From Planctomycetota bacterium (GTDB lineage: Bacteria > Planctomycetota > Phycisphaerae > WQYP01): a stretch of 64,000 bases of DNA. The notes beneath the pieces are model-generated. The model was not told the DNA's origin. It saw only the letters and a list, made by a program, of their open reading frames with translations, and did no database searches. The stretch is from contig JAJZDN010000020.1 in the NCBI GenBank assembly GCA_021805985.1, positions 1 to 64,000 on the forward strand, read 5' to 3'. Made by a program: the position numbers and the translations under genes. Shown here one piece after another: positions 7,880 to 15,766 of the stretch (within the stretch, counting starts at the first letter, position 1; each line of letters begins with the position of its first letter).

Positions 7880-8056
7880 ATGAAAAGCAAACACACCACC
7901 ATCAGGCTCGACGCCATAACGCAGGCAAACCTGCGATCTATCGCAAACCACGAGACATCCGGAAACATCTCACACGCGATCCGCGAAGCTATCACGTTCT
8001 ACACCGAAACCAGCCCCGAAGAACGTAACACAAACCGCACACAACATGTATTATAG
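7880..8056 (+). CDS. Ribbon-helix-helix (CopG/Arc-like) DNA-binding protein
   Basis: This 58-residue protein reads MKSKHTTIRLDAITQANLRSI, a beta strand then helix A, then NISHAIREAITFY, helix B, the usual layout of ribbon-helix-helix repressors and antitoxin-like proteins. It is the last gene before the prophage edge. In filamentous phages a small repressor next to the attachment end keeps the prophage quiet; that role is inferred. Starts at ATG 7841 or TTG 7802 are in frame and would lengthen it to 71 or 84 residues. Confidence 0.55.
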   Translation: MKSKHTTIRLDAITQANLRSIANHETSGNISHAIREAITFYTETSPEERNTNRTQHVL

Positions 8057-8059
8057 GAC

Positions 8060-8091
8060 ATACAATATAATGTTCGTAACTTATAGCAAAT
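8060..8091. other. dif-like XerCD attachment site at the prophage right end
   Basis: ATACAATATAA (8060-8070) is followed by ten bases and TTATAGCAAAT (8081-8091). The second half matches the XerD half-site consensus TTATGTTAAAT at 8 of 11 positions, and the first ends in ATAA as XerC half-sites do. The centre is ten bases rather than the six of a chromosomal dif. Longer centres are known in phage attachment sites that use XerCD, such as those of vibriophages. It sits exactly where the A/C-rich phage sequence gives way to host sequence. Confidence 0.45.
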
Positions 8092-8194
8092 AGCCGCAAT
8101 TATCTTCGCAAAAGAAAAAGACTTTTAGTTTCTTATTCACGTGTCAAATAGGACTTAATTGCTGCCGGGCCTGAACAAAAAGGAGGCCTTTGCG

Positions 8195-9178
8195 CTATCT
8201 GGCGTCTGCGAGTTTACATTTCCGATCAGCAATGACGTCCACAATCATTTTGTTGAGATCCCACTGCGGAGCGAATCCTGTTACGGCTTTGAGTTTGCTG
8301 ATATCGGGAACACGCCGCGGCATATCTTCAAAATTCTTGTTGAATACCTCATTATAAGGAATTAATTTGATTTTTGACGCACCGCCCGTTATTTCCAACA
8401 CGCGTTGAGCCAAAGCCAGGATGCTTATTTCCTCAGTTCCACCAATATTATAAACATCGCCAGCAGCGTGCGGATGATCCATCAGCAGCATGATGGCTTG
8501 CACGGCATCAAGAATGTGGGTAAATGTCCGGGTCTGGCGGCCGTCGCCATACACCGTTAACGGTTGATTCTGCAAGGCTTGATCAACGAGGCGCGGCAAG
8601 ACCATGCCGTAGGCCGGTGACTGCCGGGGGCCGACCGTATTAAAAAAACGGCCAATGGTCACGGGAAAGGCCTGTTTCTGGTGGTAGGCAAGAGCCATAA
8701 ACTCATCCAGGGCTTTGGAACAGGCATAGGACCACCGGCTGACGGACGTGGCCCCCAGGACACAATAATCATTTTCCTTCAGGGGCGCGTGGGTTTGCAG
8801 GCCGTAAACCTCGCTGGTGCTGGCCAGAAAGAGCGGCTTTTCAAAATCCCTGCACGCATTAAGTACGCGCTCGGTACCCACGACATTAGTAAGAATGCTT
8901 TCCAGTGGATTATCGAGAATATACTGCACGCCTACCGCTGCCGCTAAATGAACAACATAATGGCACGTCCCCACCAGGCGGGATATCACGGCTTCATCCA
9001 TGATGCTGCCAGGAAGAAAATGCAATTGGCGATTGGAAAAAAGGTGTTCAATGTTGGCGCGTGTTCCGGTAGATTCGTTATCCAATATATAAACAGCGTC
9101 TCCACGCTGCAGAAGGCTTTCTGCGAGGTGTGAACCAATGAACCCCGCCCCACCGGTAATTAAAATTCTTTGCGTCAC
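8195..9178 (-). CDS. NAD-dependent sugar epimerase/dehydratase (extended SDR)
   Basis: The 327-residue enzyme has a Rossmann GGAGFIGSHL at residues 9-18, an STSEVYG motif at 120-126 and the catalytic YxxxK (Y151, K155). These are the marks of extended short-chain dehydrogenases that act on nucleotide sugars. The sequence is nearest, in my reading, to UDP-glucuronate decarboxylase/4-epimerase types, but the substrate cannot be told. The start is the GTG at 9178, which has a GGAG Shine-Dalgarno on the minus strand; the frame extends further upstream but without a site. It is the first host gene after the prophage and is divergent from the permease. Confidence 0.8.
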   Translation of the reverse strand: MTQRILITGGAGFIGSHLAESLLQRGDAVYILDNESTGTRANIEHLFSNRQLHFLPGSIMDEAVISRLVGTCHYVVHLAAAVGVQYILDNPLESILTNVVGTERVLNACRDFEKPLFLASTSEVYGLQTHAPLKENDYCVLGATSVSRWSYACSKALDEFMALAYHQKQAFPVTIGRFFNTVGPRQSPAYGMVLPRLVDQALQNQPLTVYGDGRQTRTFTHILDAVQAIMLLMDHPHAAGDVYNIGGTEEISILALAQRVLEITGGASKIKLIPYNEVFNKNFEDMPRRVPDISKLKAVTGFAPQWDLNKMIVDVIADRKCKLADAR

Positions 9179-9423
9179 GCTTTTTCTCCAGATCGGATTC
9201 ACACCTGCCAGGCCGCTACTATCGCATGAAAACCGAGAAAATGGAACGCAACATCCCCTTTGAATCGTAGTCTGATAGCTGTGAGCTTCTGGCCGCCTGC
9301 GCATGCGGAAGGCTTGACGGGCGACAATATCGGTATAACATCGCGTTTTAGTTCGCTGGGCAGGTGCCGAAGATCGGCGGTGGTTTTCGCCGACAGCGGG
9401 AGAAATTGGCAGGCCGGAGTATA

Positions 9424-11541
9424 ATGGATCATTCCGTTCGACATAACGAACGCCCACGAGAGTTAAAATGGTATCATGCGTCCGCCATATTATATGGCGA
9501 TTGGGGCACGAGCCGGTTTTACGTTCTCGGCTTGGCGTTCTTTTATTCGCTTTATCAGAGCTTCTGGTATGTTTTAGCCGTTGGGGTGCTGGTAGCGCTG
9601 GTGGGCGGGGCATATATCATTATTTGCCGCTGTTTTCCAGATGGGGGCGGTGTCTATTCTTCCGCAAAGCATCTGAGCCGGAACTTAGCGGTTATTGGCG
9701 CGCTGCTATTATGCGCTGATTATATTGTCACTGCGGCGATGTCGGCATTTGACGGCATTCAATATATCGGCGTGCCCAATGACGGCCCTTTGGTCCCAAT
9801 TTGCGGCATCGGTGCGATCATTCTCATCGGTTGTCTCAATTATTTTGGTCTTCGAAAAGTGGGCGTTTTGGCGTTGATTGTCGCCATGGCAACTTTTGTG
9901 CTGACGCTGGTAATTACCGCTTTCAGCGTACCGCATCTCGCGGAAGGCTGGCATCGCATTATGACCTACGGACAAATCACCGGCCATTTCACGGATAAAT
10001 GGTTTGCATTTGTCAACGTGGTCCTGGCCCTCTCGGGCGTGGAAGCTGTGGCCAATATGACCGGTGTGATGGTACGCCCCGTGAAGAAAACAGCTCGGAA
10101 GACCATCCTTCCGGTACTGGTAGAAGTTGTAGTGCTTAATCTGGTGTTGGCCATCGGAATGTGTGCATTAAGCCCCACGCCTGCAAAGCCGGCGGAGAGG
10201 TTTACTACCCCCGCGATCGTGTTGCATCATCAGGTGCATAAATTCAAGCAGACGCATCCAGATTGGGAAAGCCATCCGCAAATGGTTGGTCAGGTCACGC
10301 GGATGGATAAAAACTACAAACGGGAAAATGAGATACAGAATGCGGTTTTGCGGGTCATGGCCAGTGATTTCGTCGGTCGCCCGTTTGGATGGATATGCGG
10401 CATTGTATTTGGATTGCTGCTTATTTCGGCCGTCAACACCGCCATCGGGGCCATGATGAGTATTCAGTATACGATGTCCCGGGATAATGAGTTGCCCCGT
10501 TTCTTATCCCGGCTCAATATGTTTGGCGTACCTTGGTTGGCACTGATACCGGCAGTGATTGTCCCTGTTCTGATTTTGAGTATTTTTCACGACCTAAGCA
10601 CCCTGGGTGATTTATACGCTATCGGCGTGGTGGGTGCTATTACAATTAACCTTTCAAGTGCGGCTATTAACCGGGAACTCAAATTACAATCCTGGGAGCG
10701 GCTCTATCTGGGGGCGGTCGGCGTGATTATGGCCGCCATTGAACTTACGCTGGCGGTTCAGAAACATGAGGCTCTGATATTTGCCCTTAGTGTTCTGACC
10801 AGCGGATTGCTGGCGCGTTTTTACACCAAACAGTACCCCGGGCTAAGTGTGGCAGTACGATCGCGCGTTCTTGCGGTAAGTGCCGCTCTGGCGTTTGCAA
10901 TCAGCGCGGCCATGCTGAAGTTGGCGTTGGTATTTTTACACCCCCACCCGCTTTACGCAGGATGGTTCTTTGCCGCAGTCGCAATTTTTTGCATCCTGGG
11001 CGTCACGGCTATCTATCAGTTGCGTTTGCTGGCACCAAAAATCCGGGAATCGGAGGCGGCAAAACTGGCGGCTCAGGCCTCGCCAGAGCAACTGACTTTT
11101 GGCACTCCCGGAAAAGAATTGGAAATGTCCATGCCCAAGGTACTTGTGGCCACACGAGGCTCCCCTCGCCTGTTAGATTTTGCAGCACAATATGCCAAGC
11201 AATCTGGCGCGATTCTTTTTGTTATTTTCGTGCGGCAATTGAATCTCGCATTTGCCGCCGATAGTGAAGGGCCGACACTTGAGGAAGACGCTGAGGCCAT
11301 TGCCACGTTTCGCAAAGCGCAGGACGTATGCACCAAGGCGCAAGTTCCACTGGTGCCGATTTACGCCGTTTCACCCGATGTGGCGTATACCATTTTGGAT
11401 TTTGCGGCCACGTATTCCGTCAATGCCCTGCTGATGGGCGTTTCCCGTCGGGGCACCATGCTGAGGGCGTTACATGGTGACACACTTACGGCCGTCGCCG
11501 ATCAACTGCCGCAAGATATTCCATTGTTAATTCACGCGTAA
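9424..11541 (+). CDS. APC-family amino-acid permease fused to a C-terminal UspA domain
   Basis: The product is about 705 residues. The first 560 residues hold roughly twelve to thirteen membrane helices with the APC signature near the N-terminus (ASAILYGDWGTSRFYVLGLAFFYS). The last 140 residues (from MPKVLVATRGS) form a universal-stress-type domain with a GVSRRGTMLRALHGDT segment like the nucleotide-binding loop of Usp proteins. Permease-Usp fusions are known and are thought to sense ATP or AMP, but the substrate is unknown. ATG 9424 is chosen because it precedes the conserved N-terminus; an ATG at 9364 would add 20 residues. Confidence 0.78.
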   Translation: MDHSVRHNERPRELKWYHASAILYGDWGTSRFYVLGLAFFYSLYQSFWYVLAVGVLVALVGGAYIIICRCFPDGGGVYSSAKHLSRNLAVIGALLLCADYIVTAAMSAFDGIQYIGVPNDGPLVPICGIGAIILIGCLNYFGLRKVGVLALIVAMATFVLTLVITAFSVPHLAEGWHRIMTYGQITGHFTDKWFAFVNVVLALSGVEAVANMTGVMVRPVKKTARKTILPVLVEVVVLNLVLAIGMCALSPTPAKPAERFTTPAIVLHHQVHKFKQTHPDWESHPQMVGQVTRMDKNYKRENEIQNAVLRVMASDFVGRPFGWICGIVFGLLLISAVNTAIGAMMSIQYTMSRDNELPRFLSRLNMFGVPWLALIPAVIVPVLILSIFHDLSTLGDLYAIGVVGAITINLSSAAINRELKLQSWERLYLGAVGVIMAAIELTLAVQKHEALIFALSVLTSGLLARFYTKQYPGLSVAVRSRVLAVSAALAFAISAAMLKLALVFLHPHPLYAGWFFAAVAIFCILGVTAIYQLRLLAPKIRESEAAKLAAQASPEQLTFGTPGKELEMSMPKVLVATRGSPRLLDFAAQYAKQSGAILFVIFVRQLNLAFAADSEGPTLEEDAEAIATFRKAQDVCTKAQVPLVPIYAVSPDVAYTILDFAATYSVNALLMGVSRRGTMLRALHGDTLTAVADQLPQDIPLLIHA

Positions 11542-11550
11542 AATAGTGAA

Positions 11551-11600
11551 CCCGCGAACCTGGAAAGATCGGGTTCGCGGGGTTGTTTATATTGTTTTTT
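11551..11600 (+). terminator. Rho-independent terminator after the permease gene
   Basis: A perfect ten-base stem (CCCGCGAACC at 11551-11560 with GGTTCGCGGG at 11572-11581) with an eleven-base loop is followed by T-rich sequence up to 11600. It lies ten bases after the permease stop and just before the HAD gene, whose start falls shortly after the T-run. Confidence 0.75.
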
Positions 11601-11615
11601 GAGGCTGCATCACCC

Positions 11616-12242
11616 ATGAATGTAATGATAAAACCCGATTGGCATACCAATCCTACTGCAGAACTACCTGAGCATATTCGCGGACTTATTTTTGATTGCG
11701 ACGGCACACTTGTTGATACGATGCCCATGCACTACCGGGCCTGGCAGACCGCCTTGGGTGAAGTTGGGATTTCATTTACTGAAGATGAATTTTACCGCCT
11801 TGCCGGCATGCCAACATTACAAATCGCCCACGCCTTGGCTTTGGAACACAATTCCAGTGTCTCCGGCGAGCATATTACCCATCGCAAGGAAGAAGCTTAC
11901 ATTGACAGTATTCCGGATATTGTCCTGATTCCTGCGGTTGTGGCCATTGCCCGGCGTGAACAGGGCCGCCGGGGCCTTTCGGTAGCCAGCGGTGGAATTC
12001 ATCGCATTGTGGATCATCAGTTGCGGGCCGCCGGCCTGATGGAATTATTTCCGATTGTTATTTGTGCCGATGATGTCGAACATGGAAAGCCCGCACCCGA
12101 TTCGTTTCTTGTGGCGGCTTCACGCATGGGCCTGAAGCCCGAAGAATGCATTGTGTATGAAGACGGCGAGCTGGGATTTCAAGCGGCAGCGGCGGCCGGT
12201 ATGACCTGCGTGGATGTACGACCCTGGTATGGAATTAAATAG
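11616..12242 (+). CDS. HAD-superfamily phosphatase, beta-phosphoglucomutase-like
   Basis: This 208-residue protein has the nucleophile motif FDCDGTLVDT at about residue 30, a SVASGG motif II, a Lys in the HGKPAPDSF motif and an EDGELGF motif IV. This is the subfamily I cap type that includes beta-phosphoglucomutase and sugar-phosphate phosphatases. The ATG at 11616 follows a GAGG Shine-Dalgarno. It stands alone between the terminator and the convergent MFS gene. The exact substrate is unknown. Confidence 0.8.
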   Translation: MNVMIKPDWHTNPTAELPEHIRGLIFDCDGTLVDTMPMHYRAWQTALGEVGISFTEDEFYRLAGMPTLQIAHALALEHNSSVSGEHITHRKEEAYIDSIPDIVLIPAVVAIARREQGRRGLSVASGGIHRIVDHQLRAAGLMELFPIVICADDVEHGKPAPDSFLVAASRMGLKPEECIVYEDGELGFQAAAAAGMTCVDVRPWYGIK

Positions 12243-12260
12243 GCCGTTAAGTCTAATGCA

Positions 12261-13838
12261 CTAATGCACATTTACCGGTTTGCTGCGGTGCCTGGGTATT
12301 TTCAGAAACAATACAAAGGGAATACAGCATAATACCAGCACGGCCATTAACCGGAAATTGAACACATACGCCATGACGCCAGCTTGCTGAACCACGGACT
12401 GGTAAATCAATCCAAGTGCCTGTTGATGGGCAGTAACTGCCGGGGCGTGCGCAGCAAACATGCCCTGAATTTGGTGGAGCCGGGCGTTAAACGTCGGATT
12501 CAATTGTGTGGTGTGTGACACCAGCATATTCTGGCTGCTTTGACTTTCACGACTTAGCAAGGCGGTGGTCACGGAAATACCGAAGGCCCCCCCGATATTC
12601 CGCATCAGATTGTAGATACTTGTGGCATTGCCCATCTGATCGTTTCGCAATGTGCCCACCGCGGTGGTCGTCAACGGTATAAACAACATGCTTGTGGCAA
12701 ATCCATTGATGATAATAGGCCAGGTAACACTGAATTGACTGATCTGGGGATCGACGTGTCCCAGTAGGAAGCTGGAGTAGGCCAGAGCTAACAGGGCACT
12801 GATCATCAGGAAACGGTTATCGATAAGATTGGTCAATCGCCCAATGACCAATATGCCGATCACTGAACCCAATCCGCGCGGACTTACGGCCAGGCCGCTA
12901 TCCAATGCGGAGTATCCCATGATCGTCTGAAGAAAAAGCGGCAAAAGCGCCGTGGTGGCATAAAGCACAATACCGACAATAAAAATCAGGATTGTACCGA
13001 TCAGCAGGTTACGGTTCTTCAAGACCCGCAAGTTTACCAGAGGGGCTTCACTGGTGAGTTCCCAGGCGACAAACGCGAGAAAACCGACTATAGCAATGGC
13101 CGCCGCCCAGCGAACCCATACCGCGCCGAACCAGTCTGCATCCTGTCCCTTATCCAACATGATTTGCAGGGCAGCAATCCATACCGAGAGCAGAATAAAG
13201 CCGACGGTATCGAGCTTGGTCTTTATGGCGTTCCGGATGTAGGGAGGATCCTCCACATACGTTTGCACCATAAGAAATGCCACAATCGCCACGGGGATAT
13301 TAATGTAAAACACCCATCGCCAGGAAAATGAATCAGAAATCCATCCGCCAAGCGTGGGTCCGATCACCGGAGCGCAAATCACGCCAAAGGTATAAAATGC
13401 CATGGCTTGTCCGTGCTTTTCCACTGGGAAACTTTCCAGCAGAATCGCCTGTGCACTGGGCTGTAAGGCCCCCCCGCCAGCCCCTTGAATAACCAGAGCA
13501 GCGATTAAAAATGGAAAATTAGGAGCGGCACCCGCCATGACCGAGGCGACCGCAAAGATCGTAATACAGGTTAATAAAAACCGTTTACGCCCGAATGTTC
13601 GACTTAGCCATCCTGCGGCGGTCAATACTACCGCGTTGGAGATCAGGTAGCTCGTGAGCACCCAGGTTGCATCATCCGGCGTGATTGACATGCTGCCGGC
13701 AATGTGGGGCAACGCCACATTAGCAATAGAGGTATCCAGCACCTCCATAAATGTGCCCAGCATCACCGAGATCGCAATCATCCAGGGATTGGCCTGCGGC
13801 TTCCATAGCGCGTGGTCCTGCGACAATGCAGTGCTCAC
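12261..13838 (-). CDS. MFS drug-efflux transporter, DHA2 (EmrB/QacA) family
   Basis: The 525-residue protein has fourteen predicted helices. It begins with the DHA2 motif (MLGTFMEVLDTSIANVALPHIAG) and contains RxFGRKR in the first cytoplasmic loop and GxxxGPxLGGW in helix 5 (APVIGPTLGGWISD). EmrB-type pumps export lipophilic compounds with proton antiport, usually together with an EmrA-like partner, which is not present here. The gene follows the ACP-like and FabZ-like genes on the same strand, so it may export the product of a small acyl pathway. Confidence 0.85.
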   Translation of the reverse strand: MSTALSQDHALWKPQANPWMIAISVMLGTFMEVLDTSIANVALPHIAGSMSITPDDATWVLTSYLISNAVVLTAAGWLSRTFGRKRFLLTCITIFAVASVMAGAAPNFPFLIAALVIQGAGGGALQPSAQAILLESFPVEKHGQAMAFYTFGVICAPVIGPTLGGWISDSFSWRWVFYINIPVAIVAFLMVQTYVEDPPYIRNAIKTKLDTVGFILLSVWIAALQIMLDKGQDADWFGAVWVRWAAAIAIVGFLAFVAWELTSEAPLVNLRVLKNRNLLIGTILIFIVGIVLYATTALLPLFLQTIMGYSALDSGLAVSPRGLGSVIGILVIGRLTNLIDNRFLMISALLALAYSSFLLGHVDPQISQFSVTWPIIINGFATSMLFIPLTTTAVGTLRNDQMGNATSIYNLMRNIGGAFGISVTTALLSRESQSSQNMLVSHTTQLNPTFNARLHQIQGMFAAHAPAVTAHQQALGLIYQSVVQQAGVMAYVFNFRLMAVLVLCCIPFVLFLKIPRHRSKPVNVH

Positions 13839-13867
13839 GGAGTCACTCCCGCAGTCTTTTCTGCATT

Positions 13868-14272
13868 TTAAGCCGGATTGGCAGCGAGTTTGTACATGAC
13901 AAACCGCACCATTGTATTGACAGTAAATACGTCACGGAATTTACTGATGTCCGGATCCTGTTCAAACGTGGTCATATCCGCCACGGCAAACGGCATACGT
14001 TTTTTTAGTTCTGCAATTCCGCCGGCGGTAAGTTTGCCATTGCTGACCAACTCGGGGTTTGTCAGGAACGACTCAATACTCATGTCGCCGGGCTGAATTT
14101 TGATCCCGAATGCTTTTTCCAACTGGAATTGAATGTCCAGATAATCAATGGATTCCGCGCCCAGATCCTGCGTGAGCTTGGATTCCGGTTTGACGTCATC
14201 ACTATCTACTGCCAGAGCCGAAGTCAAAACATCACGGACTTTGGCAAATACTTCTTCTTCTGTCATCGGCAT
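13868..14272 (-). CDS. Acyl-carrier-protein-like protein with a C-terminal extension
   Basis: The protein is 134 residues. Residues 1-85 match the ACP fold, with the phosphopantetheine Ser in LGAESIDYLDI at about residue 39-41. The usual ACP is about 80 residues; here a further 45 residues (KRMPFAVADMTTFEQDPDISKF...) follow, a feature I associate with specialised ACPs paired with their own enzymes. It lies between the transporter and a FabZ/FabA-like gene, suggesting a short acyl-modifying pathway. Confidence 0.8.
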   Translation of the reverse strand: MPMTEEEVFAKVRDVLTSALAVDSDDVKPESKLTQDLGAESIDYLDIQFQLEKAFGIKIQPGDMSIESFLTNPELVSNGKLTAGGIAELKKRMPFAVADMTTFEQDPDISKFRDVFTVNTMVRFVMYKLAANPA

Positions 14273-14395
14273 GCAAAACTCCCGTTATCCTTTAAAAGGA
14301 AACACGTAAGAAAATAAAATCACGACCCAGCCATCCCGGCGATAAAAGTCGCACGACTGCTGCCCGCACGTACAGGCAACAGGTACACCCTTCTG

Positions 14396-14875
14396 CTAGG
14401 CGACAACGGCCCGCTGAAGCTGCTGCCATTGTCGCCGCAACTGTTCTATCATAACATCATCCAAGCTGGCAAGGCTGGAATCCGTATCTTTAAGACTTTT
14501 GTGTACCAATTCAATCCGACCTTGAATCGCTGTAGCCTCCCCTACGGTACCTCGAATTTTAAATTCACTTCCCTGCGATTCTATCCGAATGGCCTGTGCA
14601 TTGACCCGCAAGGCATTGCCCGGAGCTACAAATGAGCCGTACCGGATTCCCCGGGCTTCCCGCAGCACCACCAGGCTATGCTGAAATCCATGGCATTCGC
14701 GCACCAACCACGCCGCAGCCTGCACGGCCGCTTCCAGCATCATCACGCCCGGCAGCACCGGAAAATCCGGAAAATGGTCGGCGAGATATTCCTCCGCCAA
14801 GCTCACCTGCTTGATCATGGTAATCGCCTTACCGGACTCCAGACTTACCAGCGCATCGACAAGGGAGAATTTCAA
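14396..14875 (-). CDS. FabZ/FabA-like hot-dog dehydratase
   Basis: The 159-residue product contains DHFPDFPVLPGVMMLEA, the conserved His and FPxxPxxPGxxxxE pattern of 3-hydroxyacyl-ACP dehydratases, at about residues 33-49. The C-terminal part is longer and more charged than in FabZ. With the adjoining ACP-like gene and efflux pump it forms a minus-strand group that the divergent ArsR-type regulator may control. The precise substrate is not evident. Confidence 0.75.
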   Translation of the reverse strand: MKFSLVDALVSLESGKAITMIKQVSLAEEYLADHFPDFPVLPGVMMLEAAVQAAAWLVRECHGFQHSLVVLREARGIRYGSFVAPGNALRVNAQAIRIESQGSEFKIRGTVGEATAIQGRIELVHKSLKDTDSSLASLDDVMIEQLRRQWQQLQRAVVA

Positions 14876-15348
14876 CGCAGAACACCTTATTCACGCGGCC
14901 TTTCAGCCAAAAGCCCACCGGGAGCAGCAAACGCTTTCCAACTTCCGACGGCATGATGCATTTTTACACGCTTTGCAGCGTTTTGACAAGAAGCGTTAAC
15001 GGAGGCGTTCGGTCGTTGGGCCGGCTGATGTTCGGCAAAGGACACCTTTATTTTAGAATCTTCAAAGTTGCGAATGTAATTATGCCGATGGTCAATGCAG
15101 TTATATGGAGGTCAAGCTATTTTTATACCTATCTGTGTCTATAATATGTTTGACATTCAAGTAAATTATTTTATTATTCAAGGAGGTATGTAAAAGCGGC
15201 GGCAAATCATTGCGCGGTTATGCGTGTACTGGTTGGCTGATTGTTGATTTACCCTTTTAACGTAACCGTTCAATGAACCCCTTGGATCGGGACTTTGGCG
15301 GTATTTCGGGTCAGTAGTTCTCAACGTGGCATTTCGGAGTATTTATAT
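14876..15348. other. Divergent intergenic region with a promoter and no clear gene
   Basis: This 473-base stretch lies between the minus-strand dehydratase and the plus-strand ArsR gene. It is AT-rich around 15100-15180 and holds one strong promoter and a Shine-Dalgarno-like AAGGAGG directly before an ATG-TAA pair. I see no other coding frame with a credible start. Confidence 0.5.
15150..15177 (+). promoter_or_regulatory. Sigma70-type promoter with flanking ATTCAAG repeats
   Basis: TTGACA at 15150-15155 is followed after 16 bases by TATTAT at 15172-15177. Two direct copies of ATTCAAG (15154-15160 and 15176-15182) overlap or adjoin the promoter boxes, which could be an operator for the ArsR-type protein. 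Transcription would give a leader of about 165 bases before ATG 15349. Confidence 0.45.
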
Positions 15349-15669
15349 ATGGTTTCCAAAGCGGATATGGAAAAAAGCCAGGCGGAATTATGCGATTTAT
15401 TTCGGCTTTTATCTGATCATACGCGACTGCAAATTGTCCTTTTTCTGGCTACCGGCGAGCATACGGTCACCGACTTATGCACCGCTCTGAATTTGCCGCA
15501 ACCCACAGTCAGCCATCACCTTGGCCTGCTGCGGATGAATCGTCTGATCGTCAATGAACGACAAGGTAAAAAGGTTATTTATTCTCTTGGCTCTTCGGCC
15601 AGAAGTCTCAAGAAGGCGATCAAATTTTCGGTTCCCCCCTACGTGGTAACCCTCGACGACGACCGCTGA
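15349..15669 (+). CDS. ArsR-family winged-helix transcriptional regulator
   Basis: This 106-residue protein has the ArsR wHTH: LFRLLSDHTRLQIVLFLATGEHTVTDLCTALNLPQPTVSHHL, then a wing (ERQGKKVIYSL). The usual metal-binding Cys pair in ELCVCDL is reduced to a single Cys in TDLC, so metal sensing is not assured. Start ATG 15349 has a CGGAG Shine-Dalgarno eight bases upstream; ATG 15367 is another possibility. Its gene is divergent from the FabZ/ACP/efflux group, a classic layout for the regulator of such genes. Confidence 0.8.
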   Translation: MVSKADMEKSQAELCDLFRLLSDHTRLQIVLFLATGEHTVTDLCTALNLPQPTVSHHLGLLRMNRLIVNERQGKKVIYSLGSSARSLKKAIKFSVPPYVVTLDDDR

Positions 15670-15766
15670 CATGTAGCACTGGGCGGCTAAGGTTGTTTCC
15701 ACTAAACTGCTGTTCCGCACGTCCGAGATTCATTCGTCCCCCCACAGCGATGTCCGGAGTGGTGCC

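Larger units (their letters stand above)
127..8091 (+). mobile_element. Filamentous-phage-like (Inoviridae) prophage, left part missing or interrupted
   Basis: Fourteen same-strand genes are packed with ATGA or TGATG overlaps. They include the two inovirus hallmarks, a Zot/pI ATPase with a single membrane anchor and, overlapping it, a secretin. The coding strand is rich in A and C and poor in G and T throughout, and this stops near 8060, where the host-like sequence begins. No integrase is present and a dif-like site sits at the right end, which fits XerCD-dependent integration. The replication initiator, ssDNA-binding protein and major coat protein are not visible and may lie left of the IS. 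Host genes flank the right side only. Confidence 0.75.

Noticed and set aside
8062-8092. Palindromic operator of the ribbon-helix-helix repressor
   Set aside because: The arms are not complementary enough for a simple operator; the dif-like reading explains the sequence better.
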